NCBI GenBank assembly: GCA_031835245.1
Contig: JAVKOQ010000005.1
Span: 62,001-126,000 of the forward strand
Origin: Balamuthia mandrillaris
Taxonomy: Eukaryota > Discosea > Longamoebia > Balamuthiidae
Reading direction: 5' to 3'
DNA: 64,000 nt
The notes below the pieces were generated by a model. The model ran no database searches and was not told the DNA's origin. It saw nothing but the letters and a program-made list of their open reading frames with translations. Position 1 is the first letter of the stretch. Every line of letters begins with the position of its first letter. Positions 1-13,268 of the stretch are shown one piece after another. The position numbers and the translations under genes are program-made.

Positions 1-1996
1 AGATATGGATTTGCTGTTTGCCAATCTATTTCCACATTTATCTTCACCAACTACCCTCATTACCGCAAAACGAACAAACATCACCAAAACGGAAGATGAG
101 CAACAAGAAGCTTTGGCCGTTGGTGAAGATGGGGCTTGGTGGCCACTGCAACAACCATTGCTAGCCACACAAGCAACAGAAGACTCTTCCTCTTCATCTC
201 TCTTCTCATCTTCAAGAAGCGGAAAGAAAAGACCATTCGCAGAGACTTCATCATCCTCCGAAGGTAGTTCAACAGTATCAGCATCAACAACGAGGAATGA
301 GGATCAAACAGAAGAAAAACGAGAAGACACAGACGAAGAGGAAGAGGAGGAGGAAGAAGGCGGTGAAAACGAAGATGATCAAGTACAGCTTGCAAAACAA
401 ACAGTGGAACGGAGTAAAGATGTCCTAAAGACACTCTGTGAATGGGCCATCACTAAACATCGCCGAACGAATCTATGTCGAACTTTTGTTACTGTTTCTC
501 TGATTCGCCGTTATGTACAGATTGTAAAAGTGCGTACTCTTCATATTCTATATTTTTCTAAAGTTGTTTTGCTTTCTCAATACTCTAGCTTTATTTACTT
601 ACTTTTACACCTGTTCTCAAACTGCATATAACAGAAAACTACTTCTAAAAGCGAACAAGAGAATGATGTAGATCTTCAATCCTTATTCACTTCGTTATTG
701 TCGATTCCAAGAACGAAAGAAGGTATCTTTATCTTTTGCCTTAAAGCACAAACGAATTCCTTTGTTTAACAAACAAAAAAAAATATAAACAGAACAAATA
801 GAAACTGTTCGACTTTTTGCGGAACTAATTCGGCACAAACTTTTCTCTCATGATGCATATGTTCGATACCACATTTCCTCTGGAACCCTTTTTCTCTCCT
901 CTGTTGGAACTGAGGTACGAAGTGTTCTCATTCTTTGATTTTTCTCATTCTCATTCTCTTGTATTCTTCTTTTTCTCTAGCAGAATCAGATAGCGGCGCA
1001 GCAGCGGTGGTATTTGCAACAATTGCCTCTTCCGAGCTCTCACAAGAGAGAACACAACCAACGACGTGCAGTGTTACGGACTCTTCCTGATAACGGCGTA
1101 CGTTTTTTTTTTTGTGTTTCGTAAGTTTCTTTTATTTAACTCAGCGAGGTGTTTTCTTATTTTTTTTAAAGTGGCTAGATGAAGAACAGACGCTGAATAA
1201 GCTACTGACTCGTCTTTCACAATTCTTTACCCGACTCCACCAACAGTATGACCAATCATCAGCCTCTTCTTCTCTTTTTCCTTTTCAATTTCCCTTTTAT
1301 CCTTCTTCCTCTTTGTCTGAAACATCGTCGATCGATGACAAAGCAAGTCTCTCGTTGGCGACTTATTGGGATTACGCTCCCAGAATAAGTTCTCCAAAAA
1401 TGACGAACAGAGTGTTCTGCTTTGCTCCTCCTTTTTCTCCTTCTATCGGGCAACCAACCAGCAACAAGCTAGAGGAAGATAGTGCAGACGAATATGGCAA
1501 AGAGATGAAAGCGTCATTGAGCGAAACGCTGGCTCACATCATGGCCAATGTGAATTCAAACAAGTGCTCACGCTATTGTCAGTCCTTCCTAAACGAGTGG
1601 CTTTGTAGTTGTGTGGAAAAATGTTTTCCTCCGTTTTTGATCTCTCCTGAGTACGGGCCGCTTTCGCTTCTTCCTTGTCTTTCTTAAAATCTCTTGCTCA
1701 TCCGCATTTTGTGATGTTTTTTTTTTTTGGTTGTTGTTGTTGTAACATTTATGTATCTACTCTGTACTTTTCGAATATGTATAGGAATACCTACCAGTGC
1801 ACAGCAGAGGAACTACAAACAGTGTTCTTAATTCTTTGCTGGACAAAGGATTATTATTCTGTTGCAGCTCTCTACTTTGTGGTCCTGCGTTCCGCTTCTC
1901 CTGCTCTACTACTCACGCTTCTTCATGTTGCTTATGAGGTTTGCTATTGTTTCTCTATCTTATTGAGCGTTCGTTTCTATTCTCGGTGCTTCTATG

Positions 1997-2032
<36 letters not shown>

Positions 2033-4587
2033 GTTAGTTAATGAGTTGCAACTCTGTAGCATGAACAAGTTTTCACAAGTCAAGCTTTGCTTATTCCTCT
2101 TCTAAATGAACTGTGGCGGAGAAAGGTAATTCGTTTCTTTTACCACTTTACTAAATCAGGAGTTATAACTGACCAATTATTTGCTTTACATTTTCATATC
2201 CAGGCCGACGCAGTAAATGGTGTTCAAGTCTGTCACTTGATGGCATATCTCTATCACAAATATAAGCATACAATTGCTCTGAAAAGATGGTCTTCAGTGA
2301 AACAGACCTTAGATCCACTGTTCAACAAGGTCAGTATTATCCCGCGCTCTCTCGTTAGCTCTTTATCAATTATAGTGTCTTTCTTCTCTTTCACCATTCT
2401 ATTGCTAATCTGTGTATTAGTACATGGAGAGTCAAGATTTCAGCACACAATTCAACAACGAACCATTCAAATCGGAGGAAATACAATCAATTAGTGCGTT
2501 GATGGACGCAAAAACTAAAGAAGAAAAAGAACGCACATTGGAATGCCAAGTAGAAGAAGGAAGAAAGAGAGGTAGAAGCAGTGTGGAGGGAAGAACAGAA
2601 TGTTCGTTGACGGAAGATGAAAAAACAGTTCATGATATCTTACAAGGATTATGCTTATGGACGATGGACCAAACGGTGAAAAACTTACGCCAATGGATAG
2701 ACGAAAGCAACCGGCCATCACGCAACAGAAAAGAGGTTCTTGCTCGTTACATGCTCTCTCAATTATTCCAGCTTTCTTCTCCTTTTAAAGAACAACGTGA
2801 AACTGCTTCACATGGAGGAATCAAAGAAGAAAAGGAGGAATCGAATGGAAGAAAACGAAAAAGAGAATCAACAGCTTCTTCTACTTCTACCGTTTTTGAA
2901 ACTAGTGACAAAGAAGAACAAGCGGAAAGCACAGCGAATATCTATGCTCGATTGCTTTGTTTGTTGAGCTCCACCTGTACTGAAGAGAAAGAAGAAGAAA
3001 CGACGGAAACAGAAGAAGAAGTAATGCTGCAAGTTGTGTTGCAAGCATTAGAGACAGAATCTACTTTGTCTGGAAGCGTTTCCATTTATCATTGCTTTCA
3101 ACATTTGTTGTGGTATGTCTTTCTTGCCTTGTTTCTTTTATACTTTCTTTATTGTCTTGTCATCCTTTTTTGTTATTTCCTGTTAAAACTAACATTTGTA
3201 TTTGTTTACAGGCCACAAAAAGAACAAACAATGGAAGTGGAAGATAGTGACGACAACAACGCTTTCTATCAAATACGCGAACAACGTACTTTCTATCGAG
3301 CCTTATCTCTTCTTACCACTCCTTGCCTCATCCACATCTGTCTACAGCAACAATCTTCATCCCCGCCCGCATCCTCAGATGGAAAACATCAAGCCTTTCT
3401 CTTCCAGTTTCTGCGCTCTATCATCCATCAAATGGATACCTTATGGCGGGCCGCTTTGATGCTTTCTTCGTCTTCCCCTAATTCTTCTTCTTCTCTCAAG
3501 AACAGACCAACAACGGATAACGGAAGAGCGTCACACAACCAACAAACAGCATTACTGCTTCGCATCAACTTTCTTTCCAAACTTTTAACTTTTGTCAAAA
3601 GCTTTTCGCCAAAATCCGAAACTGCAAGCGTTAACAACAACACAAACAGCAATGCGAACAACAACACAAATAACAGCACCAATAACTTAAAGGCAAAAGA
3701 AACGGAAACGAAAACTTCTAAAGAAGCAGATGACGGAACGACAACATCGGCTTCATATCAGAACTACGAAGAACTCTGTTTGACTCTCTTTAGGCAGCTC
3801 GATCCGAACTTTTTGTCAACCCTTGAAGACGACGAAACGTGTTTCATGATGTTGCTTCGTTTGTTCTCGGCTTTGCTCTTTGCGCGTTACACACCGTCAA
3901 TGCTTTCTCTCTCTCATCTTTGTCGCATGTTTAACTTTTCAACTTCTTCTCCTTTGGACGAAAGTAAAGAAGAGGTGGAAGGTAGCGCGATGATAACCAT
4001 GAATGAGAAGGTGGGAACTTCAAGTTCCCAGCAAAAAGAAGAAGCGACAGCAGCTCCGTTGGAGAAGGAAGCCACTTGGGTTGAAGTCCCTCGTTCGCTT
4101 CAACAAAAGCTCAAAGTTTGTTTTCCTTGCCTCTCTTCCTCTTCTTCTTCTCTTTCTTCTTCTTTCTTCTCTATGCTTTTCTCTTAACAAAACATTTTGT
4201 CAACAGGAGGAATATAAACGCTTCCAAAAAGAACTACGACGCCCTCGTCAACAGCAAATCGAGGAGCTCCTGCCTTTCCTCCCCAGCAGCAGCCGTCACA
4301 GCAGCACCAGCTCCAAATCGCAACACACTCTCTTCACTTTCCATCTCTCTGCCTCTCCCTCTCCATCCGCTGCTGCCCCTCAACCCTCCTCTTCCTCCGC
4401 TGCAGCACAAACGAATTCTTCTTCCGCTTTGCCCGCTTCCTCGACGTCGATGCAAGTGGACCCATGGTCCATGCTCGAGGACTATGACGAGACGCCACTG
4501 GCCCCATTCGCGTTGGGAGGGACCATCGTGAAAAGAGAGAGCATGACCTACGTTCAACCGTTCTTTGATGCTTCTTCTTCTGCGTAA
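1..4587 (+). CDS. MED12: Mediator complex subunit 12, 3' part (5' end lies left of the window)
   Basis: Subunit of the Mediator kinase module, a nuclear transcription co-regulator that holds cyclin C-CDK8. The diagnostic Med12-LCEWAV domain is visible: LCEWAITKHRR near 440-470, then LIRHKLFSHDAYVRYHI across 793-914 and a YLQQLP...HNQRRAVL block at 984-1097. Exons joined in frame: up to 529, 635-722, 793-914, 981-1097, 1172-1650, 1785-1938, 2060-2125, 2204-2329, 2421-3112, 3212-4115, 4207-4587. All have GT-AG borders. The rest is long, Ser/Asn/Glu-rich and little conserved, ending in a Ser/Pro/Ala-rich tail after a TIVKRESMTYVQPF segment. The start is outside the window because family proteins carry about 150 residues before LCEWAV, and the first 170 codons here are low-complexity. 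Identity rests on the LCEWAV block; the C-terminal exons are assigned by continuity of frame and lack of an intergenic gap. Confidence 0.85.
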
Positions 4588-5050
4588 CCAACACTCCCCT
4601 GTTTTCCTTCTGAAAAATATCGAAATAATTTGCCCAAAAGTTCCGCTTTATCGATAATAATTTAACTATATTTTCTTTTTATAGTGAAAAATATTTGGAA
4701 AAAATGGCATTTTTTGGCCAAAAGTGCTCGTTCTATCGGTAACAATTGGGTCGGAGATGGCATTGGCGCCAACTAAATTTTGAAAGTAATTCATTTGAAT
4801 AGATTAATTGAGTTATAGCAATAATGTGAGGAGATAGCATTACACGCCTCTCTCTTTGAAACGAACGGAACTTTTTTTTTGCTCAGCCTCAGAGAAGGGC
4901 AACAAAAAAAAAAAAGAGAGAGAGAGAGGCAGAGAGGAGAGCACTGCAAAGTCCTTGCATTTTTTTTTTCTCCTCTAGCTTTCGTGGTGGCGTTGGCTTT
5001 GCAGCATTTTCAACAATCAGAGTTATTTGAAAGATTCAAAAGGGCAAAGG
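4588..5050. other. Spacer between MED12 and the LRR-WD40 gene
   Basis: No gene seen. It is AT-rich with what looks like an old tandem duplication: a block at about 4610-4665 (AAAAATATCG, CCAAAAGT, TATCGATAATAATTT) recurs in diverged form at about 4685-4748. The second half has short (GA)n and T tracts next to the start of the following gene. Confidence 0.5.
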
Positions 5051-5712
5051 ATGAGCACCATTAAAGTGGGAACAAGAGGAGCGGCCAACAAGGGAGTTCG
5101 CCCTTCCACGGTGATCATCGGAGACCAACAGGTGGGGTCAGCCAAAAAGAGCGTCAGCGGCAGTCCCAACGTCCCCATCCGCTTTAACCTCCTCCACGAG
5201 CTCAAGAAGGTGTCCAGCTCCAAGTGCAAGGGCAAGCTGGTCATCCTGCAGTTTCACGAGAAGAACCTCACCTCCACGGACGCGGCCCTCATCGCCGAGG
5301 TCATGGAGAAGAGCAAGAGCGTGACGGCGCTCAGTTTGGCCGGTAACAAGCTCGGAGATGCTGGAGCAAAAACGTTTGTTTTTTCCCCTTCTTTTTTTTT
5401 AAATCTGTGCTGTTCTTTTCTTTTCTTTTCTTTTCTCTCTCTTTCTCTCTCTCTCGCTCTCTCTTTCTCTCTCATCATTTCGCGGCTTTGCATATTTATT
5501 TTCAAAAAAAAAGAATATTTTCGGCTTTGGAGAGAAATCGCTCGGTGAAAGCGTTGGACCTTAGTTACAACGAGCTGACCACTTTTGGGCTGAAGGACGT
5601 CAAAGAGAATCTCCGAAGCAACATTTATCTCTCCAATTTGGTCATCAAAGAAGTTCCCAAGTATGCTATTTCTTCTCTCCTCTTTCTCCCTCCCGTTTCT
5701 TCGCTGCTTTCC

Positions 5713-5755
<43 letters not shown>

Positions 5756-8700
5756 TTCTCCCTCTTGCTATCTCCTCTGCTCTGCTTCTCTCTCTGTCTC
5801 TCTCTGTCCCTCTGTCTCTATCCCCTCGGCTCTCCCATTCTTCTCCGCTTCGCTGCTTGCTAAAACAACTTAAACAGGTCCGGAGTGGGAGGCTTTCCAG
5901 CAAAGGGCAACAATCCGCCGTTGCAAGATCTGATGAAGATCATCAAAAGCAACATCGAGTTCAAAGAGGCGCGTCGCGGGAAGAACGACCGCGTGAAGCT
6001 CAGCAAACGCAACTTGATCGCAATGCCGCCAGAGATTCCTCGCATGACCCATCTTACAAGACTGGACCTCTCTAAGAATGCCATCACTTGGATTCCTCCC
6101 GAGTTTTGCAAGGTTCTTTTTTTTGCCATTTCTCTCTTCTCTCTTTTTTCTCTTCCTGTTCTTCTTGTCTTCTTTAATCTTCTTCGTTCTTCTTCCTTCT
6201 TTCTTCTTGCTTCGTTCTTCCCTCCTTCTCACGTTGAACCCACAAAACAGCTGATAAACCTGAAAGAGTTGATCCTGAGCAACAACGAGCTTCAATTCAT
6301 GCCGTATGGCTTGGCCGACCTTCAACAGCTCTCCGTGTTGAAGATCAACAACAACGGACTTTGGCGTATCTGCCCCTCTGTCATTGCACTGATGAAGCAG
6401 CTGAAGACAGTCGACGTGGCCAATAACCGTTGCTCTAATTCTTCCTCCAAAGCTGCTTCTGCTGATCTCATAAATGGTTCGTTCTCCCTCTTCTTGATAT
6501 TGTTCTTGTTCTTGTTCTTGTTCTTCTCGTTGTCTCCTCTCCTTTCGCTCTCCTCTGCTTTTCTCTCTTCTTCTTGATGTTCTTTTTGTTCTTCTTTTTG
6601 TTCTTTTTCTTTTTCTTTTTCTTTTTCTTTTTCTTTTTCTTTTTCTTCTTCTTCTTCTTCTTCTTCTTCTGCTTCTTCTTCTTCTTCTTGTTCTTGTTCT
6701 TCTTCTTCTTCTTGTTATTGTTGTTGTTCTTCTTCTTGTTCTTCTTGTTCTTCTTCTTCTTCTTCTCTTAAATGTCGACATTTGCTGCTTCAAAAACAAT
6801 ACTGACATTACCAACAATATAGCGGACTGGGTCGAAAAGTTTTACGAGCATTATACGGCTGGTTCCGCTGGAAAGAAACAACAAATAAACAATAACGATG
6901 ACGAACTTTCGTCCACTCCCAGCGAAACTCCTGAAAACAGCAACAACGAAGACGAACGTGCTTCTTCCGATCTGGGCTCCGATCTGCTGTCCCCCAAGCA
7001 ACTCTCCCAAGTCTTCATTGAGAGCAACGAGTTTATGAGCTTCTTCGCAAGGAGACTCGAAGTTTTGGACGTTCAGCGACGAGTTTACTTTGATGCTTTG
7101 ATGAAGGAAAGGGAGGAGGAGCTCAAAAAGAACACCAAGAAAGAGAAAGCGCAAGGTATCATCTTCTTTCTTTTTTTCTTTGCATCATGGCTTTCTTGTC
7201 GTTTCTCTCCTTCTTTCTCTGACATTTTTAAAACCAACAGAGATAACAATCGGCTTTGAAGAAGTTCCAGACAAGCCCTATCTCATCGAGCTGGAGTCCC
7301 TCGAAGTGAACTACAACAACGCCACAGGCAATCTCCTCCAGGAAGAGACCTACGATCCGGCTGCCCTCGGCATCACCCATAAAAGCGGCAGCAGCGCGAC
7401 GAGCATCAGCCCTCAAACTCCAGGCCGCGGCAAAGAGGAGGAGGAGGATAAGGATGCCAAGAAGAAAGCGAAGAAGACCAGGCTCTTCAGCACAAAGAAG
7501 AAGGAGAAGTTGCGAAAGCAGACGGCTAAAGCGACGTTGGATTCACGAAAGAAGGGCACTGTCTATGGACGTATGTTTTTCTTTCTTTGGCTCGTTCTTT
7601 GCTTCTACTTCTCTCTGCTTTGCTCCTCGTCGTTTTCTCTCTTCTCTATTCCTCGTTGCACTTGTTTAAAAAAAAACCAAAACAGAAGGAGGAGCGACCA
7701 ACAAACGCCCTCAATACTTGGCCATTGCCAAACGCGTCTTCCAAAAGCTAGACCCAGAGAACAGAGACCGCATCTCCCTCAGGCTCTTCCTTTCGAGCAT
7801 GCAGGACCTCTCCAAGCTGCTTCAAGGCACCGGCTTTGACATCAACACCGATCCTTGCCGAACCGACGCTCGCCATATCCTCATCGATGCCTCCCCTGAA
7901 GACAAACAACATCAACAACATGTCATGAGAGTGAAGCCCCTGGTGGTCATCCCGAAGCTCTGCGATAAGCCCATTACTGGCATTGCCGTCTATCATCCTT
8001 CATTGGAGCAGAGAAAAGCCATCAAGCAGCACCGCAAAGAGTCGTTGCTGCGACAAAGATGCAACAGCGTGGATGTGACCAGTCCAAGGATGAAGCAACC
8101 TCCTTCTCAACAACTCATGCAACATACTCATGCAGCGGCAACAAAGGAGAAGGAAGGAGAGCAATCAGGCCCATCCTCCTCCCAATCGGACCTTACAGCG
8201 GAGTTGCAACAACGTCTGAGGAAGCAAACTGCAGCCTCGGATGGAGGAGAAGAGACAGAGGAAGAAGGAGAACGATCCAAAGGGTCCGATGAAACCGACG
8301 AGCAAGAGCAGGACCAAGACGTGATCGACGAGGCGGATGTCGACTTTGTTGAAGACGGTTCCGGCGAAGGCACAGCCACCCTCAATACCAACAACCCTGA
8401 ATGGGGAGACGCCACCACGTTCGAAGACTTCACGGAGGACCAAAGCGAAGCCAGCGAAATGGAGAGCGAAGCAAGCGATGATGAGGGCAGTTTTGCTGGC
8501 CTGGAAAGCAGTTTCAGCAACATAGATCCATCGGTGTTGCTGAGGGTGCGTGGCAAGGGCAGCTTAAGAGGCCGAAAGACCGGTCCCAGGGCTAGTGTGA
8601 TCGGTGCTGCTGGTGTTGCCGAGGGTGGTGATCCTTCTTCCGGTCCCAAACATCAGCCGGTTTGTATTCTTTTTTCGTCGTTATTGTTTCATCTTGATAT

Positions 8701-10513
8701 TACTTTAGCAGAACACTGACAACAGCAATATATATAAAGGGAAGGCCACGCCTTGCCGTATTGCAGCGCACCATTTCAGATTCATCGTCTCCACGATCCA
8801 CTCCTCCTCCTCCTCGTAGCAACTCATCCCTCGCAATGAAAGGCAAATTCCCGAAGAAGCAGAACCGAACTGGCGACCTTCTCGTGCTAAGTCTTGACGA
8901 TGATTGCATTCGCATTCTTGATTTGGATGTATGCTTTCTTTTTCTCCTCCATCTTCTTTTTCTTTTTCTTCCTCTCACTATTGTCTGTTACAAAAGGCTG
9001 TTGAGTTTCTGTACAAGATTGACGCGAGCGTACGTCAATTGGAAGTCGTGCAAGATAACTCTATGCTCATCTTTGCTGAGAGGAAGAACCACACCCTGCA
9101 AGCTTGGGACGTTGTGGTACGTGAGCTTGCTGTTTTGATCTTCTTGTCCACCTCTCCTTTTATCTGGCCATTGTTTCAACTCTCCTGCTCACCATTTCTT
9201 CTCTTTCACCGTTTCGTCTTTATTCCTTCTCTGTTGTCATCTCTTTTTGCAGACTGGCAAAGAGACACACCGTCTGGAGGGTCACACGGGATGGGTTACT
9301 GAATTCGCAGTGACGAGCAGCGGAGCCAATGCTGCCGTTGAAGTTTACAGCTCCTCAGCCGATCACAGCGTCCGCCATTGGAAGCTTGAACCAACCACTG
9401 CAGAGGAGACAAAGAAGGTTCCTTTCTTTCTTTTTTTTTCTTTACTTTGAGCTTTTGCTCTGTCTTTTTTTTTCTTGTTCTCATTGCAATGCTTCATAGA
9501 TTTCTGCCTCAAGAGAGTTTGATGCGAAAGATGCGGTTACATCGATGGCCATCCATGGAGAGAAGCACATTATCTATGCTAGCACTGCTTCAGGAGAAGA
9601 CAATGTGCGCGCCTGGGACATGCAGGTTTGTTTTGCTTTTGATTCTGCTGCCTCTTTTGCCTTCTCTTTGCTCTCATTCTTTCGTCTGCCTTCACTCTTT
9701 TCTCTTTTTCATTTGCTCAAACATACAAAACCAAAAAACAAACACAAAAGACCGGGACAAGCCTTGGTGTGTTGAAGGGACATGAGAACATGGTATTCGG
9801 TATCAAGCTTTACAAAGACATGCTCTACACTTGTTCTCGCGATCAAACCATTCGTGCCTGGACTACCCAGGTTTCTCTCTATGTCTCTCTCTTTCGTTTT
9901 CTGTTTCTCTATTCCTTATACCCTTTTTCTAGTTCCAATCCTACGAGTGTGCTCAGGTTATTGATGCCAAGACCTCGAAGATGAACGCCAAAAAGTTCGA
10001 GATAACTGGCCTTTACTTATGGTTCCTGAAGGAAACCAAAATCAAGATCTTCAACACCAAGGTACTTGCTCTTCTTTGTGCTTGTGCTTGTTCTTCTCAC
10101 CTCTTTGTTTTGCAATGCGCCAAATGCAGACCGGACAGCACATTCTGACGATGAAGGGAAGCAGCCCAATCACCCACATTCAGCTGTTTGGCCATGAAGG
10201 AGACTATCCAGGTTACCTCGTCTCTTGCTCTCAGAATGGCACCATCGCCATTTCTTCCATTATGGTTTGCTCTTCTCTCTCTCTCTTCTCTACTCTCCTT
10301 GCATTCTCCAGTTCTAACTTCCCTCTTTCTCGCATGCTCCAGACGGGAAAGACGCTGCTGTTGCTGGAAGGAGCAAACCAGCCTATCACCGCCTTCCACC
10401 TCGACCTCACCAAGAACTCTTTCCAAGCAGCCCTGAAGGATGGCAGCGTTTGCGTCTGGTCGTTGAAACCCCTCCAGCTCGAATTCGTTTGCAAGGAGCT
10501 TTGGAACGTGTGA
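5051..10513 (+). CDS. Large leucine-rich-repeat plus WD40-repeat protein
   Basis: No exact orthologue recognised. Exons in frame: 5051-5371, 5512-5661, 5879-6112, 6251-6476, 6823-7155, 7241-7570, 7686-8659, 8740-8928, 8997-9116, 9254-9417, about 9500-9625, 9751-9870, 9957-10061, 10130-10264, 10343-10513. The N-terminal third has leucine-rich repeats (LSLAGNKLGD, LDLSYNEL, LDLSKNAITWIPPEF, LILSNNELQFMP, LKINNNGL). A charged, Lys/Glu-rich linker follows with a short EF-hand-like stretch (KRVFQKLDPENRDRISLR) and a long acidic Ser-rich region. The C-terminal 600 residues read as about seven WD blades, several split one per exon (LEGHTGWVTEF, LKGHENMVFGI, CSRDQTIRAW, DGSVCVWSL). No signal peptide or membrane segment, so probably a cytosolic scaffold. 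The single-gene model depends on the small intron at 8660-8739, whose phases agree; two adjacent genes is the alternative. Confidence 0.75.
6596..6772 (+). repeat. TTC/TTTTC-type simple repeat inside an intron
   Basis: Pyrimidine-only array in the intron 6477-6822 of the LRR-WD40 gene: a TTTTTC-unit part, then a TTC part with TTG interruptions, read on the coding strand. It ends just before an AAATGTCGACATTTG palindrome at about 6770. Confidence 0.85.
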
Positions 10514-11032
10514 AACCATTACAAACAAACAAACGAACAAACAGACACACCAATGGTTTTTTTTTTGCTTGTCTCTGTACTATCTTTTTTTGACTGCAAC
10601 ATAAAGGGTTGTTTTATTTTCTCTTGTTCTTCTTCTCTGTTCTCTTTCACCTCGAGTAAGCCAAACGCGTTCGCTTTCGTCTTCCCTATCTTTCTCTTCG
10701 TTCCTTCCTTCTTCTCGTGCACTCTTCTTGTTCTCGCTTTGCTCCCTCTTCCTCTCTTCCTTTCTTCCTCTCTCTCTCTCTCTCTCTTCATCTTCCTCTC
10801 TCTCTCTCTTCATCTTCCTCTCTCTCTCTCTTCATCGTTCTCTTCTCTTCTCTCCTCTCCTTTTCTTTGCAAATGTGCATCCGTGGTGCACAAATCGACA
10901 ACGATTTGACGACCTTCCAGGCATAGGACCACAAATGGTGCTCAAAAGGTGCTTTCATTGTGGACCTCATTTAAATGTCGACGTGCACACTCCTGCACAA
11001 AAAAGAGTAGCGAAGAGAAAACAAGAAAAGAG
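10514..11032. other. Spacer between the LRR-WD40 gene and MEAK7
   Basis: No gene seen. The 3' half is a pyrimidine tract with three copies of a CTCTCTCTCTCTTCATCTTC unit at about 10774-10835. A TGTCGACG motif lies at about 10976, roughly 55 bp before the MEAK7 start codon. Confidence 0.5.
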
Positions 11033-12325
11033 ATGGGAACTTCAAACAGCAAACTCTCTTCTGGCACAGCAGCTGGAAGGAGCTCCTTCTCTCATCTTTC
11101 CTTCACGCCAACTGAGCTCAGCACTTTACGCCAGTGCTATGCCTCCTTGATTGCCTCTCATCATCATCCTCAGCAACAACAACAACAGAAAGCCCTTCTC
11201 TCGTTTGCAGCTTTTCAGAAACATCTGTTGCACGCCCTTCCGGAGGAGCTGAAGAGGAGAGAAGAAGGAGGAGAAGGACGTTTTGTACGAGCCCTCTTCC
11301 ATGGCTTTCAGGATGCCTCCCAACGGGCACAAGGGGGTGGAGGAGGAGACGCAGAGCACCTCAGCGAAGAACAGTTTCTCTCAGGGATTGACGCCTGTCT
11401 CAAGTCAGGGCTCTCGGACCAATTTCGTTTCTTTTTCAGTTTGACTCCCTTTTATCCTTCTTCTTCCTCACATGAAGCCCCGAAAGAAGAGAAACAAGAC
11501 GAAGAAGAACCTGAAAGTGCTTTGGAAGGACTTTTGACCGACTGCGCCATTCTTGCTACTGCTTCTTCTTCCTTTTCTTCTTCTGCTTCGTCTTCTTCAT
11601 CTTCTGCTTCGTCTGCTTCGTCTTCTTCTTCGACATGTATTAGAGAAACTTGGAGAACTCTGTTTGCAAAGCCACTGTGTAAAGGAAGAGAACAACAACA
11701 GAAAGAAGGGAGCGCAGGAGTGGAAGAGTTTGTAAGCTGGGCCATCCAAAACATGCCTTACCTCTTTACAAGCAGCGTGGAGCGGTTTGTTGAGAGAGCC
11801 TTCGTGGTCCATTCTTCCTCCTCTCCTTCTTCATCAACGAGCTCTGTACAACAACAACAGAAATGGAGATTGCCACAAGTGCAACATGTTCGTTCTACGG
11901 AGGCGTTGTTGCCGTTGCCTTGTCTCTATGCACTGTCGTTGGCGTTACCTGAGAAGCAAACCTCTTGGCGTCTCCTTTATTCCAGTTCGTTTTTTTTTTC
12001 CCTGCCTTTTTATTCCTTTCACTTCCTTTTCTAAAGTTAAAAAAAACAAACACAGGCGGGGACCATGGGAACAGCTTCAATCGCTTTTGTCATTACGTGT
12101 TAGGCTACGAAGGCCCATCCGTGATGCTCATCCGCGACATGAATGGTCATCTATTTGGTGCTTACATTTGTGATGGTAGCTTTCATTTTTTTTCATTTTG
12201 TTCATTCCTGCGTAACTGACTTTCGGACAAACAGGATGGCGAGACTCTCAAACGTACTACGGGCAAAGTGGATCCGTTTTGTTCTCTCTCGTTCCTTTCT
12301 ATGCCATCTATAGGTTTGTTCTCTT

Positions 12326-12378
<53 letters not shown>

Positions 12379-12979
12379 CTCTCCTTTATCTAAATAAAAC
12401 AAACAGAGCAACAGGGAAAGAAACCAACTTTGTATACACAAACACCAAAAAGAGCTCATACTTGGATCTCCCGGTTGGGGTCGGATTTGGCGGCTCCATC
12501 GGCAACTTTAGGCTTTGGGTGGACGATGACTTTGCCGCTGGTACCAGCCGTGGCTTAGGCTCTACCTTCGAGAGGGGGTTTGTTGTTTTCGACCATCTTC
12601 TTTATCTTCTTACTGTTGCTTCTTTTTGCTTTTCTTTTCTTCATTAACATTTTTTTCGAACAAAGGCCTATCACGGACTTCAGTTTCCAAGTGGCTCAAA
12701 TAGCGGTTTGGGGCCTGGGTGGACAGGAAGCTGACCTTGCTCAAGCCGAAACCCGCCAAAAAGAAGGTTTGATACTAATATTCTTTCACCCTTGTGCTTT
12801 TCATCTTTTTTGTTATTTTTTTCTTATTTTCTTCTGCAAACAAAATAGCTAAAGAACTTGAAAAGAGAAAAGTGGTAAACAAGAAAATGTTGGGCGAAGG
12901 ATGGAGCGACGGTCCTGACAAATATCCTTTTCCCCTTCTTTCTTATTTCTTGTTGTTCTCTCGTCGTTCTCTTAGTCGT

Positions 12980-13034
<55 letters not shown>

Positions 13035-13125
13035 TGTCTCTCCTTAATTCGTTTGCAACGTGGATGATGGATTTAGTTGGAAAGACAGGAGTAAGCGATG
13101 GCTTTGTGGAAGACCGCCAAGTTTG
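11033..13125 (+). CDS. MEAK7: TLDc-domain protein, MEAK7 (TLDC1) homologue
   Basis: MEAK7 is a lysosome-associated mTOR-interacting protein. The start gives MGTSNSK, a good N-myristoylation signal like the MGNSKS of animal MEAK7, which decides this ATG over an upstream in-frame one at 10949. Exons: 11033-11984, 12056-12175, 12235-12313, 12407-12577, 12666-12766, 12849-about 12920, and a last exon near 13060-13125. The N-terminal 310 residues are Gln/Ser/Glu-rich with helical stretches. The TLDc domain runs from SWRLLYSS through GPSVMLIRDMNGHLFGAYICD, NFVYTNTKKS, GGSIGNFRLWVDDDF and the Trp of QIAVWGL. The tail DLVGKTGVSDGF matches the end of the family. The border of the last intron is unclear: the frame reads through the CT repeat at 12985-13030, so that tract may be spliced out or, less likely, translated. 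Confidence 0.85.
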
Positions 13126-13268
13126 AAACACTCAGGACACCGAGTGCTTCTTCTTTCCTCCTCTTTCCATTCCTTTTTCTTTTTTGCTATTTAAAACGAC
13201 TCATTAAACTGTAAAAAAAAATGTTTTTTTTCTACACAATAAATAAGTTTGAAACAAAAAGAAAGAAG

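Noticed and set aside
10553-10909. Possible small hydrophobic protein between the LRR-WD40 gene and MEAK7
   Set aside because: Composition is that of a CT-rich spacer (Ser/Leu/Phe), no start context or conserved pattern.
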